A DNA stretch of 64,000 nucleotides from Gonium pectorale (lineage: Eukaryota > Chlorophyta > Chlorophyceae > Chlamydomonadales > Volvocaceae): positions 3,260,950 through 3,324,949 of the forward strand of contig LSYV01000004.1 of NCBI GenBank assembly GCA_001584585.1. The letters are read 5' to 3'. Position 1 is the stretch's first letter. Each line of letters opens with the position of its first letter. Below the pieces are notes generated by a model, which was not told the DNA's origin, did no database searches, and saw only the letters and a program-made list of their open reading frames with translations. This document shows positions 1 through 12,228 of the stretch, piece after piece. Made by a program: the position numbers and the translations under genes.

Positions 1-3000
1 CGGACGGCCGGGCCACCGCCCGCGTACCGGGCCCGGGCCGCGCCGCGCGCACGGCGGCGAAGGCGGCTGCCGCCGTCGCGACGGGCGACTTGGGCGAGCC
101 GTCGGATACCAAAGCGGCGGCGGCGGCCGCTGCGAGTGCAGCGCTGGCGACGGCGGGGGCTGCCCCCGAGCTTCCGCGCATGCCGCTGGGGCTGCTGCAC
201 CTGGCGTCGCAGCGCTCCTACGCGGCGGTGGCGGGCGTGGCGCGGAGCGTGGGGTGGCTGGCGCGGGCCGCTAGCTTGCCGCCGCCGGCAGGAACGGCGG
301 CGGAGGTGGCAGCGGGCAGCGGTGGCGGCGGCGCGATGCGCCGGCTGGTGGACGACCTGGTGTCAGCGCTGCGCGCCGCCACGGCGCCTGCTGCCGGCCT
401 GAACGGGTCGACTGAGGGGGACAGCGCAGGGTATGAGGCGGGGGCGCCAGCTGCGGCGGCGGCGGGCGCGAGCGCTGCTCCCAGCTGGCAGTGTGAAGCG
501 GCGGCGGTGGTGGCGGTGGCGGCCGAGGTGATTATCGGCGCGTCGAACGCCTGGCGGCCGCCGCTCGAGGCCCCGCCGCCACCGCCGCCGCCGCACTCGT
601 CTCCACTGCCAGCGCCGCCAGGCCAACACGCGCAACCGCCGCCGCCGGGTCAACCGGTGCCGAGCGGTGCCGGCGCCGCGGCGGCCGCCAGCTTCCCCGA
701 CACGGACCCCGCGTACGAGTCCATCCTGCTGACCTTCCTAGAGGCCCTCATGCATCCACGTATTATCAAGCTACCCACCCACAACGACGATGGCGACCAC
801 GGCAACGGCCCCGGAACCACGCCTTCCTCGGCCGCAGCCGCCGCGGCGGCGGCTGAGGGGCGGCGGCTCACGTACGGCGAGGTGGTCCTGGGCGAGCCGC
901 TGGGGCCGGCCGGCGAGCGGCGGCGTCTGAGCGCGCAGGAGCTGGGCGAGAACGTGATGCTGCTGCGGGTGGCGGCGGAGGCTGTGGGCGGTGCGGCGCG
1001 CGCGCTGGGCGGCCGCTTCGCGGCCCAGGGTCGGCTGCTGCGCTGCGTGCTGGTGCCGCTGCTGGAGCTGCTGGGGGAGCCCTGCCCACCGGTGGCGGCG
1101 GCCGCAGACGCGGCGCTGCAGTCCGTGAGTGCGCCCTCGTGGCGCCCTGGCGGCGTGGTAGTGCGTGGCGCTTGGTGCCTTCCTTAGTTCCTTTCCAGCC
1201 CCTTCTTAACGGGCCGCCGCGTTCTGGGTGTACATAGCAACAGAGGCGTTGGCAGGGCGATGTGGGGGAAAGTGCGCCACTGCTGCGGCTGCGGCCGCTG
1301 TGGCCCGCCATCGCCGCCGCTGCGTCGCCAGAACCAACTGCTCACTCGTGCTGCCTGTCGCGTCCCAGTTACCCAAAGGACGCCTGGCCGGTCCGCCCAC
1401 GGCCGTCTGCGCCCCTTCCCCTGGGGAGGGCTCGCCGGCAGCGACACTCGGGACACTCGCCACCCGGCCTTTTTGACAAGGAGGGAGGACATGCGCCTCC
1501 GCCTTCTCTACTGAGGACGCCCTTCCAACCCTATGGCCCCCCGCCCCGTCAGATCTGTGCGCACTGTGGCTACGGCGGCTCGCTGTCCTCACTGCTGGCC
1601 GCCAACGCCGACTACGTGGTGGACGCTCTGTGCGCCAGGCTGCGCGACCCGCCGCGCCACCCGCGCGCGCCGCAGCTGCTGGCGGCGCTGCTGCGGCGGG
1701 CGGGCGTGGCGCCGCAGCTACTGCCGCTCATGGCCGAGCCCGCGCAGCGGGCCCTGCAGGTGCGGGCGGCGGCGGCTGCCGGCTGCCGGCCCAGCTGGCC
1801 CCTTGGTCGGTCACTTTGTTGTTGCTTACGAGTTAGTTCGTGTATGTTGATTCATGCTTTCTCGTCTCATGGTGACTGCGGGGCCCCGGCGGTGGGGTGT
1901 GCACGACCCCACGGGAGAGGTGGCTGCGCCTGTCAGCGGCCCGGCGCTGGGCAGCCAGCCGGGCTCACGCTGCCCGGTGCCCACGTCTGTGAGCGGCCCT
2001 GCGTTGCGGTCACGACGCGACCTTGAGCCCGCCCGACGGCGCCCCCAAGTGGCATGCTTAACATGCGGTCGCGACGCCACGTCGAGCCCACCCCAGACCT
2101 ACCGGTAGTGGCGTGCTTCACATGCAAACGGCGTGCCCGCGTGCTGCCTGCGTGCACGCTGTGGCCGCAGGGTCTCTCCATCCTGTCGCGCCACTGGGCG
2201 CGGCACCACACGCAGTCCTACCTGGCGGCCCTGCGGGAGCTGGCGGCGGGCGCCGGCGCCGAGGCGGCCGCAGCCGCCGGGGAGTCACTCGCCGCCGTCG
2301 CGGAGCTGAACTGCCTGGCCGCCGAAGCACGCGACCGGCGGGAGGCGGAGCTGGCGGCGGCCGAGGCGGCGGCTGAGGAGGGGGCGGCCGCGGCAGGCAC
2401 GACCGCCGAGTCGAGTGACGCTAGGTACGAGCGTGTACGGCGGTACTTCACGGAGCGCGCCGGCGCCGGCGGCACGGATGAGGTCCCGGGCGCGCGGCAC
2501 CTGGAGGAGGAGGGTCCCGGCGACGGCGGACCGCTGCTGGTGCTCAGCGCAGGGCAGCTGGAGGACAGCGAGGTCCGCTTCCGCCGCCTCCACGCCGCCG
2601 CCGTGGTGGCGGGCGCCGCCGCCGACGCCGCGACGCCGCTGCTCATGGCCTCGGACCTCCGCGCCGCCGTGGCGGCGGCGGAGGTATTGCGCGCCGCGCT
2701 GGCGGCGCTGGCGGCGTCGACGCCGGCGGTGGAGGCGGAGGCGGCGGTGGTTGAGGAGTACGGCGGCGCGGAGGGGCGCATGCGTCCGGTGCGGCCCGAG
2801 AGCCCCAAGGTGCTGCCGGCGGTGGCGGCCGCTTGGGGCCCCCTGATGGCGGCGCTGAGGGACGCGCGGACACCCGTTGTTGAGCGCGCCGTGGCGGCGG
2901 TGGCCGACATCATCCAGGTGGCAGGTGAGGCGCGCGCCTAAGATCCGGAATCCAGGATCAGCCTGGAGCGGGCGGGAAACGGGGTGGGCTAAGAAGCGAT

Positions 3001-4258
3001 CTCGTGGATCCCAGTGCGGTCCCCACTGCTTCCCAAACAGCTTTTGTTCAGCCTTTTTCCGCGCCTGGTGTTTCCCGCGTGGGCGGCTCTTCGTCTATGA
3101 TTTGGTTTCATGAAGGCAGGGGCGCACAAGCTGTTTACCACCAATCGACCTGCTTCTCCCTCAGGCGGCAAGTTCCTGGCTCGGCGCTTCCAGCAGGAGG
3201 CCTGGCCGGTGCTGCAGCGGCTGCTGACCCACGGGTCGGCCCACATCCCCGGCCAGCTCAGCCTGGGCACGGACGCAGCCCGCGCAGCGGAGCCGCGCCG
3301 CGTCGCGCTTCGGCTCGAGCCCGGCGCCGGCGGCGCAGCGGGCGGGCAGGGCGTCGCCGTGCGCGGCGGCGAGGACGGTGACGGGGCGCTGGCGCCCGCC
3401 GCTGTCACCCGCGTGCGGCTGGCGGCGCTGGGCTGCCTGGCGGCCGTGTGTCGCTGCGCCGACGCCACCGTGGCGGTGCGCACGCTGACGTGGGGCATTG
3501 CGCAGGTGGGCGCGGGCGGCAGTGCGCACCGGGCTCACATGGAGAGCGCGTCGGGCGCGGCAGGGTGGCGGGGGGAGGGTCGGCCAGGGTAAAGAGTAGG
3601 AGCTTGTCGACTTGATCAGCTCCAGGGTGGCGGGCGGGCCCGGGCTGCAGCACCTCACGCCCGACACTCGCCTCCCAGACCTACTGCCTGCACCAGCGTT
3701 GCGCTTCGCAGGCTCCGCACCCGGTTCACAGGGCCCGCTTAATCATGAGCCGAGGAGGATGGGGCAGACAAGACGTACAAACCGCTCGCTCCTTGCCCGC
3801 AGGCCGCACTGCCCTTCCTGGGCTCCGCCCATCCGCCCCCGCTGCACGAGGCCGCCGCCGCCACGCTGACGGCGGTGGCGGCGCTGGACCCTGACGGCGT
3901 CTGGCTCCTGCTGTATGACACTTCCTCCAACGCGCCGCCGGCGCCGCCGGGCCCCTCCGCGGCGGCGCCCCGGGGTCCCGTGTATACGGCCCCGGGGGCA
4001 CCGCCTCAGCCAGCGCCGCCGGGACCGCGCTTCCCGCCGCTGCAGTCGCTGCTGCCGGCGCTGACGGGTGGCGCTGCGGGGCGGAGATGGGCAGGAGCCG
4101 CGAGCGGTGCCGCGAGCCAGCAGTGGCCTGTAACGGCGGGTTTGGCTGCGGACTGCGGGCAGCGCGCGAGGGCGCTGCTGCCGGCGGTGGCCGCCACGGA
4201 GGCGCCGTGGCACCACACACGCGTGCCGGAGCTGGAGGGGCTGCGGGGAGTCGCATGA
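1..4258 (+). CDS. TTI1: TTI1-like protein (TELO2-interacting protein 1), 5' end outside window
   Basis: Five exons with consistent phases: <1-1124, 1553-1759, 2171-2924, 3165-3505 and 3803-4258 (stop TGA 4256-4258); the first is open to the window edge. All introns are GT-AG. Exon 2 encodes ANADYVVDALCARLRDP and then LLPLMAEPAQRAL. Exons 3-4 join into PKVLPAVAAAWGPLMAAL and GGKFLARRFQQEAWPVL. Exon 5 has AATLTAVAALDPDGVWLLLY. This order matches the C-terminal HEAT-repeat part of TTI1 as I recall it from animals and plants. TTI1 works with TELO2 and TTI2 as an HSP90-linked co-chaperone that stabilises PIKK kinases (TOR, ATM, ATR, DNA-PK) in cytosol and nucleus. Long Ala/Gly/Pro low-complexity stretches separate the helical blocks, as is common in volvocine proteins. 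A generic HEAT/ARM protein is the alternative. No TGTAA signal was found close downstream. Confidence 0.7.
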
Positions 4259-6472
4259 GGGCAGCGCACGGGAGGGTGGTTTGGGGCATTCGTACGTGCG
4301 AGGGGCTTGGATGTCGCTGGCGTGTGGCGGCGAGGAATGAGAGGCGGACACGCCGTCCTGCGGGCTGGGACGTGGCAGGAGGGGCGCCGATGACGTTGCT
4401 TCGGTCATGTGTACGGTATGAGCAGGGCAGCCACACGCGTATGCGGATACACAGGTCTTCACACCTTCCTTGAAGTGCGGGTGGAGGGCGCCTGCTCGTG
4501 CCCTTTTCATCGAGCTTACCGATGCAGATGATACGGTGCACTCCCGAGCGGTGCGTAGCCTTGTGGGACTGACTTGAACTTACTCGGCCCTCGCCCCCGC
4601 AGCATGCGTCGGGAGCAACAGCCGCACAGCAATAACCTCCGACAGTCGTGGACGATGCGGACTCCGTATACGCATGACGCTCGGCACCCCGTCTGGTCAT
4701 GCACTCCTAAACACGTATGCACTCGACACGTATGCACGTGGACATTCCCGCACGACGGAAGGCTCGAGCTGCTGACAGCCTCCCCGGCACATCCCCAGCC
4801 ATGCCACGATCAAGCTCACGCCAACGGCCGGGCAACCGTCTTCTGCGAGTTGCGTCAAAAACGCCAAGAGTCCGCACAGAAGCACGGGCAGCAGGCGCCC
4901 TTGCCTCTTACGGTCATACCCTGTCTCGCGGTGAAGTGAAGGCGAAGCTTCCCATCCATTACCCGCATCCGCGCCTCCCTGGAGCTCTCTGTACATGGAT
5001 ACCGTACACGAAACTAAATCACTCCCGTACCGAACGTATCAAACGCCTCACGTGCAAACAAGGAGCCCCATGCCGGGAGTGCATGGTTATCAACATTGGT
5101 CAGTTGGTGGTCCGTGCCGAGCTCAACCCTGTACCCAGTCTGGCTCCACGCCCTCAAGTGTTACTTGTTGCCATGCTTACGTATGCACCACGCCAGCTCC
5201 GATGCATGAAGCTTCATCGGGGCACCGCATCGTGCCAATCAAACACGTCCCGCGCCTTGACCGCCGTTGAGCTAAATCTAAAGGCCCCTCGCTTTGGCCT
5301 CGGTATCCCTCAACCTCCTCCGCCCCATCTCGGCTGATCCAGCACGCCTCTTAGCTGCGCGGCGCTCCCTCTCAGAAGGCTCCCAGTAGGCCTTGGGGCG
5401 GGAGCTGCCCAGTACCGTAGCCCGGTCACACGCCTCGCGGCCGATAGGCCCCAGGACGGTCTCCAGGCTCCCGAGCAGCCAACACCATTCAAGGGGCATT
5501 ACCCCGGGCGCGCCCGAATGCTGCAGTGAATGCCTGCTGGCAGCATTCGGGGAGAAATGTGTCAGGGAGCGAAAGTGTTTCAGGCCAGATCGCGGCACGG
5601 CCCTTGCCCCCCTCCCTTTCAACTGCACGCTGGTCTGAACGAACGAAGAAGGCACGCATGTCTTGATGGCTCATATCGTAAACACGCAACCCATCCCAGC
5701 CTCGGGACCAGTAATAAAGACGCATGAAGCATGGAGTCGCATCTACGACGTACACGCCCGAAGGCGTGACGTAACCAGTAGGGCGGGTACCCGGCGCGCC
5801 CGACCGCTGCTGCACGCGGTGCGCGTACCCATTCACAGTCTATAGGTAAAGGAGGAGTGGGCAATGGTCGCCCTCCACGGCACCCCCACCTCCTAGCCAT
5901 GAGTGCAAGACCCCGAGTTTGAGTGCGCACACAAGAGGACACCCCAGGACCGCGAGGCGATGGCCAGGTCGACGGCGCAAGACAGCCCCGCGCCCACCGC
6001 CTCCCACCGCCTCCCACCGCCTCCCACCGCCACACGCGTCATCTACGCCGGCTTTTGTCAGCGCCGTTCCCGCCGTCGTTCCTCCCATGGCTGTGTAGAC
6101 ATCGCGCATCGCAACCCCATCGCCCGCCACCGCTGACTCACCCCTTAAGGCACATTGCGCCCAGCGCCCTTCAGACCAGCCGCTGGCGGGGCACGACTGC
6201 CGCACCGCACCGTGTTGCCGGCATCTGTGGTGAGGCGCGGGCACGCCATGGGCGAGCGCGCTGACAGATATATACAGCTGCCATAGTCAAGGCCTCCGGC
6301 ACTTCAGCGCGAGATCAATCAACGGAGGGCCATTACCAAAGGACCCCAACCCGCAATGGTCTACCACACCACCAGGTAACATGATCTGACGGGAGCGCCT
6401 CATCCCACCTTGCTACACGGCATTATATGTAGCTGTGGGGTCGTGGCGGGAGCAGCGGGCAACCGGGCCTGC
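4259..6472. other. Intergenic stretch without a supported gene
   Basis: About 2.2 kb between the TTI1-like stop and the convergent USB1-like stop. GC is lower than in the flanking exons and open frames are short and mutually overlapping, with no splice-consistent chain. The only structured element seen is the 10-bp tandem repeat at 5991-6030. It presumably holds both 3' UTRs. Confidence 0.5.
5991..6030. repeat. 10-bp tandem repeat (CTCCCACCGC)
   Basis: Three perfect head-to-tail copies of CTCCCACCGC at 6001-6030 are preceded by a one-mismatch copy (CGCCCACCGC) at 5991-6000. It lies in intergenic sequence with no coding role visible. Confidence 0.85.
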
Positions 6473-9400
6473 TCAGCGGACGACGTGCTGGCCGGAGCGC
6501 GGCCGGGGCTTCCACACCACGTACTCCCGCTGGCCCACAACGCAGACGGCGCTTGCGGCCTGCCGGGCGGCAGCGCAAGTGTTCAGCAGGGCACATTGCA
6601 GGCCGCAGCAGAAACGAAGAGGGATAGTGAGGATGGGAACCGGGTTATGGGTAACGCGTGACGCCAAGTCAAAATGGGGGGGGATCACACGCAATGCACC
6701 GAACGGGGCACAGCACGCCACAGAGATTGGTGTACGGTTTGTGAAGCCAGGCGCCCTCGTTTACGCCGCCCCAAAGGGGCACGCTCGTGATACGGTAGCG
6801 CCGCAACCGCCGACAGCGGAAACCCCACCTGCCATGCGCCGATCTCGCTGGCCGTGGAGCCCGTCTTCGGTGACGCCGCGCCTCGAAGCGGATGTTCCGG
6901 CCCCGCCGGCGCCGGCACTTGCGGCTGCTGCGCCTGCAGCCGCAGCAACGCCGCGTCGATGCGGCCCCGCTGGTCGCCTGGCAGCCATCCCACCGACACG
7001 TGCGGGAGCGGCACCTGCGCGAGGGAGGGCGGCAAGGCCCACCCGGGACGCATCCCTGAGCGGGGTTTGCAGGAGTCCAAGGGCTTTCCCACCGAAGCGG
7101 TTTGCGGAGCAACCCGGACCACCGCTCAAAGCTCCCGCCTCTGGCTAGTGGCCGGTCTTACCTCGTAGAACGCGGGCAGGCCGTGCGCTGCAAAGGCCGC
7201 GTCCACTCGGCGGACGAGAGCGCACACCTGCGATGTAAGCATGTCAACAGGGATGCCACCTTTAGCGCATCAGGAAGGAGCGCCGGCTGCTCGGGTGCTA
7301 ATAAACCAGACAGGCGCAATGGACGAGCACAAGCGCTGATCACACCGCTGCCCCGTCAGCCGGCACGCACGGATCACGACAACGCGGGGCTGGGTACCTG
7401 CGCCCGCGCCGCTGATCGCCCCGCTCTGCGGCCCGCACGCGACTCACCTGGTCGTTGCCGGTCGTCACCATGGCGGACACGAAGGACCGAGTGCCGTCGT
7501 CGTTGGCAAAGGAGCGCAGCCCTGCCAGCGCCACCGTGAACCCGCTGCGGCGCCAGGGGCGGTTGCCGGGGCCGACAGGAAGACAGTTATCCTTCCGGCT
7601 CATTAGACATAAACGACAAGTAAGCGCTGCGCAAAGCCTCTTCCCCTCTGCACAGCACGAAGCGCACAGGAAATACCGACCTGGGTCCGTGCTGGCCGCA
7701 GTACAGCCGCGTACGGCTACACAGGCTCCATTAGTAGAGGTTGTACGGTTCACCGTGACCACCGCACACACGCACACAGCCTTCACTGCCTCACAAACAA
7801 ACCAGCCCCTAAGCACGCAGCAGAGCACCTCTCGCACGGTTACGGTACGCACCAGTCTACGACAGCGAGGTGCTCCGTCAGCAGCGCTGTGAGGGGCGCG
7901 ATCTGCGGGTGGCGGATGGGCACCGTGCGGCTGAGGCTGATGTGGTAGCCACGATGAGGGGGAGCGCCCTCTCGCTCGCGCCCCGGCACACCCGGAAGGC
8001 CGCCGGCCGCTGCTGCCGGCCCATCGTCCTGCGCCATGGGCTCCAGATCCGGCAGCAGCCGCCGTACCTGCAGGCCAGTACGACAGTCGAGTGTTCGTAC
8101 GAGGCCTCGGCTGTGTGCGAAGAGGTTCCATTTCGTAGCGAAGCAAGGGAGACCTGCTTGCCGTCGGTGTTGCGCACGTGCAGGCAAATAGTGGTACCGT
8201 CATCCGAGTGACGTACGGTACGGCGCCGCACCTTGCGGTACAGTGCGTCGAGGGGCTCGGTGAGTCCAGCAGCCACTGAAGGGCAGACAGCAGCAGGGAT
8301 ACGGAGGGGGACGTAGGCAAGTGGAACACGGCAGATCTGCCTTCATTACGTAATATCCGCTACTTGGATCCAAAAGAAGCATGTCTCCTCCCAATGGCCC
8401 TGGGAGTGGGCACACTCCCACGCTATTGCACTCGGCACAGGGACAGAAAGCCTAAGACCAACCCTTGAACGGATGCACGCTGCACATCCATCTTCGCAAA
8501 TGAGCCGTTGAACGGGCACGTTCGGTCAGCAGCCGACACGGCAGGGCGACCCCGTGCCGCGTCGCGCGTTGAAACCCACCCTGCAGCATAACCACGGTGG
8601 GGAAGTTGCCCACCACATGGGGGAAGGTGCGCACGCGCGTGCTGGGCCCATTCCGAGCAGCGGCGACAGTTGCGGCGGGGGCGCCTGCAGCGGCGACCAG
8701 CTGCTGCAGCGCTGCGCGAAACGCATGGGGGGCGAGGTGGTGCAGGGCGTAGCGCGTCAGAAACTGCATTATGCAGTCTGAGCAGCCCCGCGTTGGGCCT
8801 AGGTCTCCGTCACGGTTCGTGCCAGTCAACACCGTGGCGCCCCACAACCTGGCAGACTACCTACAGGTACATTTGTGAAGGAAACGGTTTGGTAGCCGAA
8901 GGAGCTGATTGTTGTGGCTTCAGGAGCACCCTCCCTCAGCCCAGCCCAGCCCTGCAGCTCACAGGCATCATCAGGGGCAGCCAACAGCTCCAGCGGACTT
9001 GGCAGTGCATTCCGCCTGGGTGCTGATGCTGACGCACACACACTTTGCTGCGGCGCTGGAAGGGAGGTGGTATGTTGCCCGGTCCTGCATTTGCAGGGAA
9101 GAGTTCCGCGGTGAGGGGGCGCGGTTGGGCACGCCGTTGCACGCGCCCGTCCTTCGGGCAGTCCCCGAGGCACGCGCCGGTGCAGTGGCGCCTCGAAACA
9201 CTGGCGTACAGATCCGCCGGTGATACACCTGCGGGCCTCGATCAGCCTGGGTCGCTTGCTGGTGGGCTGATCTCCTCCATGGGCGGCCAATCCGTCGGCG
9301 AGCTGGGCTCCGAGACGAACACTTGAGCCACCTGCTACACTCGTCATATTCAAATGTTGCAGCGAGCTTTTGTCCATAGTCACGTCGTTCATAGGCTCAG

Positions 9401-9473
9401 CCGAGCATGGCTCAGCCTCATCCGACGACGCGTATCCAGTTATCAATTGGTCCATTGATGTGCTAATGGTCAT
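6473..9473 (-). CDS. USB1: USB1-like U6 snRNA 3' phosphodiesterase
   Basis: Nine exons, transcribed leftward: 9473-9229, 9015-8963, 8684-8580, 8275-8232, 8067-7853, 7544-7448, 7227-7162, 7014-6829 and 6559-6473. The phases chain perfectly to 365 aa. USB1 is a 2H-family 3'-5' RNA exonuclease that trims the U6 snRNA oligo(U) tail, leaving a 2',3'-cyclic phosphate, in the nucleus. Both catalytic HxS motifs are present: YHISLSRT (exon 5) and LPHVSVGW (exon 8). Family signatures also include RVRTFPHVVGNF (exon 3), NDDGTRSFVSAMVTTG (exon 6) and an N-terminal YASSDE. The tail CVVGQREYVVW resembles the usual C-terminal strand. An in-frame ATG at 9455 is an alternative start. The first intron (9016-9228, 213 nt, GTGTAT donor) is itself open, so retention is possible. 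Confidence 0.8.
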
Positions 9474-11159
9474 CAACTTCAGCTGCTGCTTTGTCAGGCT
9501 CGGATGTTGCTCGATTGTGTTCTCGAAACCAGCCCTCGGAGCCCTCGGAGCCAAAGGGCGAGCCTGATGGGAGCGGGATTGAGGGGCGTACAGACACGGG
9601 ACGGGAAACGTTCGGTGTGCCAAGACCTTGAGCGGTCTGGAGCGTGGGATCACATGGCCGAAAGATGCCCAGGGCGGGGTAGTACGACGGTGTGGCCCCG
9701 GCCAACCGCTGAGGAAATGCCTGGGGATGCTCAGGAATGCAGCATGTGAGGCACTAGCGAAACTGCGTCCCAACCCTGCAAACCAATCAAGGTTAAGCTC
9801 CGACAGAAGGCACGTTGCTTGCATGCCCGTTCAGGTCCAGAGGTCCACGCGCTTTGGGCGCCCATCCTGGCATTGCACACGCTTTTCAATAAACAGTCCC
9901 GTTTCGGAGCGGGTCCACAAACGAAATCTAGGGGCCAAAAGAAGGGGTGCTTGAACAAAAAAAGCGGACGAAAATATTGGAGCAGACGATGAATGCCCAC
10001 CCGAACGGCCTCCCCGCACGAGACACCTTGTCGAGTTTGTACAATTCTCGTCCAGCCCAACGAATCGCCCGGTCGAAAGATAGGCAGGCTGCGCTCATCC
10101 CATCCCAGGTACACATGCTGAGTCCATGGGGATAACGCCTGGGCCCGGGCAGACAGCAAACTCCACACCCGGGGGCCTGAACTTCTCTAGTAGAGCTGCC
10201 AGCATTGATACAGTGTATGCTTTCCGTACATACCGTTGCCCCCATGCAACATTCGTCACAGCATACGCAAATGAGGTGCCCGCGGCACCCTGAAGATCGG
10301 CGTCCAGCCGTTGTCCAGCAACCGCTATGCGCGCGGGCAATGCGTGCTGCAGACTGCTCACTACGCATCCTCCCGCCACAGCACATCCTGCTCAGACACG
10401 TACGGCTGCATGCCGACCCACCCCCACCATGTGCCCTGCGCACCGCGCCTGGCCGACATGGCCACGGCCAAGGCAGCTCCTGGCGGCCGCGTCGGATGCC
10501 TGCTGGCTGGATACCTGGGGCACAGGTGCGTGGCCGCGGCTGTGTCGTGCACGCTGACCGTCCAACGTCCAACGTGCCGTCAGCTGGCTGGGTCGCTTTG
10601 AGTCCTGCACAGGCGAAGTCTCGGAGAACGCTATGCAGATGCACCGCGCACGCGCACACGCAGCTCCGACAGACAAGCCCTGCCCCCGCTCGAGCGGTTA
10701 CCTCGTCAGGGCTCGCTGTCCTACGGAACGCTATGGCTGCGGGTCTACAAACCACGACCCGACCCGACCCGACGCCCGAAGAACGCAGGGGTGTTGCAGC
10801 GGAACGAATGGCCCCCACCGTCAGGGCCCCGGCAGCGCTGGCTGGCGCGCACTCTGCTGTGCCTCCTGCTGGCCCCCCGCCGTGCACCGCCCTCTCCCGA
10901 GGTTCCTACCATCCTACGTGCGTGCAGTTGGCGGCTTGGGGCCCTGGCGGGTCGAGTCCTCTGGGCCCCTGGGCATAGCTGTCGTCGTGGGGCCTAACGG
11001 GGCCCGGACCCGGCATTGTGTGGCGCGCCTGGAGCCATGGGACGAGGATGTCGAGCCGCCTATTTGCCCCGGGCGCTTCAAAGGCCGCCGCAGTGCGGCC
11101 TGCGAGCTCTGTGGCATGCGGGAGTCCAGCGGAGCACGGCCGGTACTTCTCTGCACGGG
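9474..11159. other. Upstream region of USB1-like gene; no supported gene
   Basis: Contains the presumed promoter and 5' UTR of the USB1-like gene at its left side. The remainder up to the LINE remnant has overlapping open frames on both strands but no recognisable domain and no splice-consistent chain. A short pentamer run (CCCGA, about three copies) occurs near 10757-10772. Confidence 0.4.
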
Positions 11160-12180
11160 AGAGCTCCTGAAGTCTGGGAGGCGAGCCATGCATTACCTTA
11201 TTGCTTTGTGTCGGGAGAATAAGATTCACGTACCTAAACTGCGTATGGATTTGTTCTGGACACTAGTAGCGCCGGTGTTCTCTTATGGGGCTCAGGTGTG
11301 GGGCCCCGACTTCATCAATGTGTCTTCTGAGAGTGCCATGACGAACCCCATGGTTGAGGAGCAGAGGGCCTATATGCGAACGGTGGTGGGAGCACGCGCC
11401 CCTACCCAAGCACTGCTCTACCGGGAGTTGGCGCAGAGGCCGCTCCAGTACCACTGGGCCAAGCTCGTCTTACGGTTCTGGAACGGAATGGTAGAGCGCC
11501 CCGATACGCTGTGCCACCGGGCCTTCGTGGCAGACCTGAAGCTAGCGCTTGTCGATGGGGTGACTGGTTGCTGGGCAGCAGGGGCACTGCGCTTCCTTGC
11601 TGACGCGGGTATCCGTGCCCCCGAGGGACTGACGGGTAGCGCGCGGGTAACACACTTCGCGTCGGTGCTCATACCCATTGGCTGAGATAGCTTTGCTGAC
11701 AGGCTTGATGCTCGGTGGCGGCTGCCCCATGTGACTGGAGCACCCCGCGACTTCCCTAGCGGCGAGACGGGAGTTAAGATGTGCCGGTATGCCAGCTGGA
11801 TGGGGGACCCTTTGCACACGGCGACTGTGATGGCGCCCAGCTTGCACCGAACGTTGATGCGGTTCAGGCTAGGATGTTGGGAGACGGAGGTGAACCGGCC
11901 CAATGGGCGAGCCCGGGCTGAGCGAACGTGCAAGGCCTGTGGTGACGCCGTGGCCGTAGAGGATGAACTACATGTGTTCTGCGAATGCCCATGCTACGAG
12001 CAACTCCGCGACCAATTGGAGACTGCTTTGGGCTTTAGGCATCGTAGCATGATTACTATTATGAAGGAGGCCCCGCCAGCTGCGGTATGAGCTTACCTAC
12101 AGGCTGTCTGGGATACCAGGCACGCCATAAAAAAGAGAACCAGAAACGCCATACTTCGGCGTCAGGCGCTGAAGCGGGGT
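11160..12180 (+). mobile_element. Non-LTR retrotransposon (LINE) fragment, RT C-terminal region, copy 1
   Basis: The plus frame reads FWTLVAPVFSYGAQVWGPDF and then WAKLVLRFWNGMVERP. After a premature TGA at 11683-11685 it resumes in the same frame with MCRYASWMGDPLHTATVM and a zinc-knuckle-like CKACGDAVAVEDELHVFCEC. These are typical of the segment downstream of the reverse transcriptase catalytic core in LINE ORF2. The RT active-site part is absent, so the copy is 5'-truncated. A 6-base deletion relative to copy 2 creates the stop. A second stop (TGA near 12088) and a short insertion near 12128 further disrupt the end. It ends exactly at an assembly gap. Confidence 0.75.
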
Positions 12181-12200
12181 NNNNNNNNNNNNNNNNNNNN
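12181..12200. other. Assembly gap (20 N)
   Basis: A run of exactly 20 N. The sequence immediately right of it (from 12201) repeats the sequence starting near 11219, which suggests two overlapping contig ends were not merged. Confidence 0.97.
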
Positions 12201-12228
12201 GAATAAGATTCACGTACCTAAACTGCGT

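Noticed and set aside
2218..2913. Long Ala/Ser-rich ORF on the minus strand (231 codons)
   Set aside because: Antisense shadow of TTI1-like exon 3; the plus frame has the family motifs and splice-consistent ends.
5991..6030. CRISPR-like array
   Set aside because: Units are 10 bp and directly adjacent with no spacers; the window is eukaryotic.
9928..10887. 319-codon minus-strand ORF upstream of the LINE cluster
   Set aside because: Cys/Arg/Gly-rich, no domain, overlapped by an equally long plus-strand ORF; judged chance.
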